Shown in pieces: positions 5,282 to 7,850 of a stretch of 7,850 bases of DNA (the first letter of the stretch is position 1; every line of letters starts with the position of its first letter). This DNA comes from Spirochaetaceae bacterium (lineage in GTDB: Bacteria; Spirochaetota; Spirochaetia; Treponematales; Breznakiellaceae). Under the pieces are notes generated by a model, which did no database searches, was not told where the DNA came from, and was given only the letters and a program-made list of their open reading frames with translations. Location of the stretch: the NCBI GenBank assembly GCA_031258615.1, contig JAIRMP010000035.1, positions 1-7,850 on the forward strand, in the 5' to 3' direction. A program made the translations under genes and the position numbers.

Positions 5282-5910
5282 ACTATGAAAAACCGGATTT
5301 TTGGTCGCTCAGGGCCCAAAAAGAAGGGTATCCGGCCCGCTCCGTGTACAAACTCCAGGAAATAGACAAAAAATTCGGCCTCCTGCCCGCACGCCCCGCC
5401 CAAATTAACGCGGATTTTAGGGTTTTGGAACTCGGCGCGGCTCCGGGAAGCTGGAGTTTGTACGTTCTTCGTAAATTTTCGGGGCGCGGCTTCCTGGCCG
5501 CCTGCGATCTGTCGCCGCTCTCACACCGCCCGGATTCAGGGCTTTTTGGCGGACAGAACTTTTTCTTTAAGCAGGCCGATATTTTTGTGGCGGAAACCCG
5601 GGCGGAACTTACCGCGCTTGGGCCGTTCAGCCTGATACTGAGTGACGCGGCGCCGGCGACAAGCGGCGGACGGCTCGTGGACGCGGCCCGTCAGGCCGAG
5701 CTTGCGGAGGCCGCTTTTCTGTACGCGCACGCCGCGCTAAAGCGGGGCGGTAATGTCTGTGTAAAGATATTTCAGGGGGCGGACACGACGGACCTCATCA
5801 AAGAAATTCGTCCGCTGTTCAACACGCTAAAAACATTCAAGCCGAAAGCCTGCCGGTCATCCTCGCTCGAAACTTACCTGGTAGGCGTCGGTTTTAAAAC
5901 ACTATCCTGA
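5275..5910 (+). CDS. rlmE: 23S rRNA (uridine-2'-O-)-methyltransferase RlmE (FtsJ/RrmJ)
   Basis: At 211 residues, close to the Escherichia coli enzyme, this S-adenosylmethionine-dependent methyltransferase modifies the ribose of a uridine in the peptidyl-transferase A loop of 23S rRNA (U2552 in E. coli) late in 50S assembly. A short N-terminal part with RSVYKL (Lys26) leads into the Rossmann fold: LELGAAPGSWSLY (51-63) binds the cofactor, Asp78 in AACDLSP is the motif II acid, and SDAAP (Asp124), VCVKIFQG (Lys164) and SSLETYLVG (Glu199) complete the family's K-D-K-E catalytic tetrad. The start is GTG at 5275, supported by GGGAG 9 nt upstream; the first ATG, at 5283, is out of frame. It diverges from the synthetase gene, and its last 17 bases overlap the 3' end of the next leftward gene. 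The product is cytoplasmic. Confidence 0.95.
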   Translation: MSNYEKPDFWSLRAQKEGYPARSVYKLQEIDKKFGLLPARPAQINADFRVLELGAAPGSWSLYVLRKFSGRGFLAACDLSPLSHRPDSGLFGGQNFFFKQADIFVAETRAELTALGPFSLILSDAAPATSGGRLVDAARQAELAEAAFLYAHAALKRGGNVCVKIFQGADTTDLIKEIRPLFNTLKTFKPKACRSSSLETYLVGVGFKTLS

Positions 5911-7708
5911 TGTGTTCAGTCATGCTTAGCTGTACTATTTTTACCATCAAGACCTGTTCCGAGGGGGAGTAACGCCAGCCGGGCGCATTGTACTGTTCAA
6001 ACTGGGGGTCGGAACGCCAATCCATGTTACGCATCTGAACCCTGAAAAAGGGTTTTACATTCAAAATATAGAGATAATGCGTCTCTCCGGGTGGAAAGTT
6101 GACGCCTAAGTCCAGCACATTGTTTTGAAAAGTCGCGCTGATTTCAGGTGAAATTGTCCAGCACCAAACGCCGCCGGCCATCTTTCCTGTCCCAAACGCA
6201 TGGGGGTAAAAGTTTGAAAACTTTAGTTCACGGTATATCTGCGCGGCGGTCAATTTTTCGGAGGACGCCGAGTTTATAAATGAACCGTCCACGGACAGTT
6301 CAAGCTCAGCGTTTAACGATAACTCAGAATCGGTAAGCGAAAGCATCGATATTATCAGCGACCGTCCTACCGCCGCCCACCCGCTGTCACCGGTTGCCTC
6401 GCTGAAATTGGTAAGAGCTGCGCCCAGGCGTATGTTGTAAAGTGTATCAATGTTACCGTCTATCAAAGAAACATAACCGGTTGTCTTGTCCTTTTTTATA
6501 CTCGTGGAGACAAGCTCCCCTGCCCTGTGCAGGAATTTATCGAAAGGATTTTCTGTGCCGTCCTCTCCTATCCATTTATTCCATACGAGCCATCCTTCAA
6601 AAATACCTGCGCACATTTTCACGTTGATCGTGGATGGATCCAAACTTTTGATATACTCGATTCCCCTGTCAAAAAGTTCTTTGCTGTCATGCTCGTACAG
6701 GTATTTAAATATATCTTTCTCCGTTAAAAAACCTGAAAGTGTACTGCCGCTGAAAGACGCTATACGGGATATGTTTTCACGTTCGTTTGTGAGTAATCCC
6801 GGCGTGGAGTTGCTCAACCTTCCCAAAAAAGGCGCTAAAAGAAAGGTATGCGTCCCATTACGGAACGAGGCGGGAAGCCGGTTAATGGCCGCTGCCAAAG
6901 CGCCGCGCCGCCCCGCTTCGGCAAGGTAGGACGCAACGGTATCTTCTGTGCGGTTATCCGCATTTACCGTGCGCTCCCAGTAACCAAAAGCCGCGCCGCA
7001 CCAGTTCTGCACGATTTCGTTGTAAATCTGCGTTTCTTTGCTACTGGAAACGATCAATTCGCTCATGTTAAATATACTGCCATCAGAAATTAGACCGTAA
7101 AATGCGGCCGGATCGGTACGGCTCAACGAAATGAGACGGCGGTCTTTATACACGTTTGCCGCTTCAAGGATGTATTCATTGCCTTCGTATCTTACAACAA
7201 AGTTGTCAGATCTGCTGCGCACGATATCGGCCCTGCCATACACGTTGAACGGTACAAGTATCTGTTCAATTCCGTCTTTTACCAATGCGCTAACTGTTAA
7301 TTTTTTTGTATATACGTTGTTGTCTATGTAGAATGAAAGCTCCTGCCCGCCTGAAAGACGAAAGCGCGCTTCGCTGCCTGAAATCGTTATTGCTTCAGGA
7401 TAGGCGGCCTGCACGACTCCCGCGCTGTCTACATACGCAAAGCCGTCATCTCCGCTGCCGGAAAGCCTGAATTCGAGCCCGCCAAAAAACAACTGGACAC
7501 CGTCATGTACAAGGTATTCCCGGCCTGCGCCGTCCGTTTGCCGCTGCGCTCCCCCGCTTTGCCGCCTGATGCTGCCGTTGATCCGCAATGCGCCGATCTG
7601 CCGGTTCAGATTCCCCGGCCTGTTAAACTGCACCACAGCCAACAGCACAAATATAACAAAATACAAGGATAACAGTCCGACAATTTTGGATATAAAATGC
7701 CGCCTCAT
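5894..7708 (-). CDS. Membrane-anchored protein of unknown function
   Basis: At 604 residues, this protein matches no family I can name. MRRHFISK (1-8) precedes a single hydrophobic helix (about 9-28), so it is probably anchored in the inner membrane with the rest outside the cytoplasm. Residues about 30-200 look beta-rich (for example LEFRLSG, GFAYVDSAG, FVVRYEGNEYIL). The middle (about 210-470) is mostly helical with aromatic-rich segments. The last ~110 residues are again beta-like and end ...MTEHIRIVF. No lipobox, protease, kinase or binding motif is evident. ATG 7708 is chosen over an in-frame TTG at 7744 because the helix then starts in a normal place and a -10-like box lies 7 nt upstream; neither start has a Shine-Dalgarno. 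Its composition matches neighbouring genes and codon use looks ordinary, so it is a real gene, plausibly a treponeme-specific envelope protein (inference). Confidence 0.85.
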   Translation of the reverse strand: MRRHFISKIVGLLSLYFVIFVLLAVVQFNRPGNLNRQIGALRINGSIRRQSGGAQRQTDGAGREYLVHDGVQLFFGGLEFRLSGSGDDGFAYVDSAGVVQAAYPEAITISGSEARFRLSGGQELSFYIDNNVYTKKLTVSALVKDGIEQILVPFNVYGRADIVRSRSDNFVVRYEGNEYILEAANVYKDRRLISLSRTDPAAFYGLISDGSIFNMSELIVSSSKETQIYNEIVQNWCGAAFGYWERTVNADNRTEDTVASYLAEAGRRGALAAAINRLPASFRNGTHTFLLAPFLGRLSNSTPGLLTNERENISRIASFSGSTLSGFLTEKDIFKYLYEHDSKELFDRGIEYIKSLDPSTINVKMCAGIFEGWLVWNKWIGEDGTENPFDKFLHRAGELVSTSIKKDKTTGYVSLIDGNIDTLYNIRLGAALTNFSEATGDSGWAAVGRSLIISMLSLTDSELSLNAELELSVDGSFINSASSEKLTAAQIYRELKFSNFYPHAFGTGKMAGGVWCWTISPEISATFQNNVLDLGVNFPPGETHYLYILNVKPFFRVQMRNMDWRSDPQFEQYNAPGWRYSPSEQVLMVKIVQLSMTEHIRIVF

Positions 7709-7715
7709 TGCCGCT

Positions 7716-7744
7716 ATACTATCAAAGTAAAAAAAAATTAGCAA
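7716..7744 (-). promoter_or_regulatory. Candidate promoter of the 604-residue protein gene
   Basis: Read leftward, TTGCTA (7744-7739) and TAGTAT (7721-7716) are 17 nt apart, each matching consensus at four of six positions, with nine consecutive T in the spacer. The ATG at 7708 starts 7 nt after the -10 and has no Shine-Dalgarno, as for three other starts in this window. On its own this is weak. Confidence 0.35.
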
Positions 7745-7755
7745 TTAGCAGGCCA

Positions 7756-7850
7756 GGCAGGCCAGCCTGCACCAAACGTACGCCAATGGCTGAGGCTTGG
7801 AGTTTGCGGGAAAAGCGCGTAGCGCGCCGCAAACTCCGGAGACAACCGCG
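7756..7850. repeat. Repeat block 3, running off the window end
   Basis: Module A returns at 7756-7791 with one change from the copies at 1179 and 3621, preceded by extra GCAGGCC/GGCAGG units. It is followed by GGAGTTTGCGG (7799-7809) pairing exactly with 7827-7837, with an inner GCGC/GCGC stem, and by GACAACCGCG at the window end. The module order (A, then the GGAGTTTGCGG hairpin, then ACAACCGCG) is a shortened version of block 1. It begins 12 bp from the candidate promoter of the adjacent gene. Confidence 0.8.

Overview
The window looks like chromosomal DNA of a spirochaete, most probably a Treponema-like organism. This is inferred from the gene set, the general look of the proteins, a long poly-G tract of the kind known in treponemes, and moderately GC-rich coding DNA; no rRNA or marker gene proves it. 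No phage, transposase, CRISPR or tRNA was seen.

Layout. From the left there is a near-perfect terminator hairpin (7-46), then a leftward gene for a small outer-membrane beta-barrel protein (80-682). The next stretch (about 683-1560) has no secure gene. It holds a 16-G homopolymer (940-955) inside overlapping open frames that could be switched by slippage, a good leftward promoter, and a block of GC-rich mosaic repeats. Rightward follow argR (1564-2037) and pgi (2037-3659), whose stop and start codons overlap. A second repeat block (3621-4144) separates pgi from a convergent leftward polyprenyl synthetase gene (4092-5246). That gene is divergent from rlmE (5275-5910), the 23S rRNA 2'-O-methyltransferase. 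rlmE overlaps tail-to-tail with a leftward gene for a 604-residue membrane-anchored protein of unknown function (5894-7708). A third repeat block starts just upstream of that gene and runs off the window end.

How the genes relate. Central carbon metabolism (pgi), arginine-responsive control (argR), isoprenoid chain synthesis and ribosome maturation (rlmE) are housekeeping functions; only argR-pgi looks like an operon. There is no obvious accessory gene cassette.

The most notable signals lie outside the genes or at their edges. (1) A dispersed, modular, hairpin-rich repeat family supplies the final codons and the stop codon of both pgi and the polyprenyl synthetase gene. (2) A 34-bp perfect palindrome lies in frame inside the synthetase gene. 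(3) Four start codons lie only 5-9 nt after a -10-like box, suggesting leaderless mRNAs. (4) The synthetase and rlmE promoters appear to face each other and overlap. (5) The 16-G tract separates frames that a one-base change would fuse on either strand.
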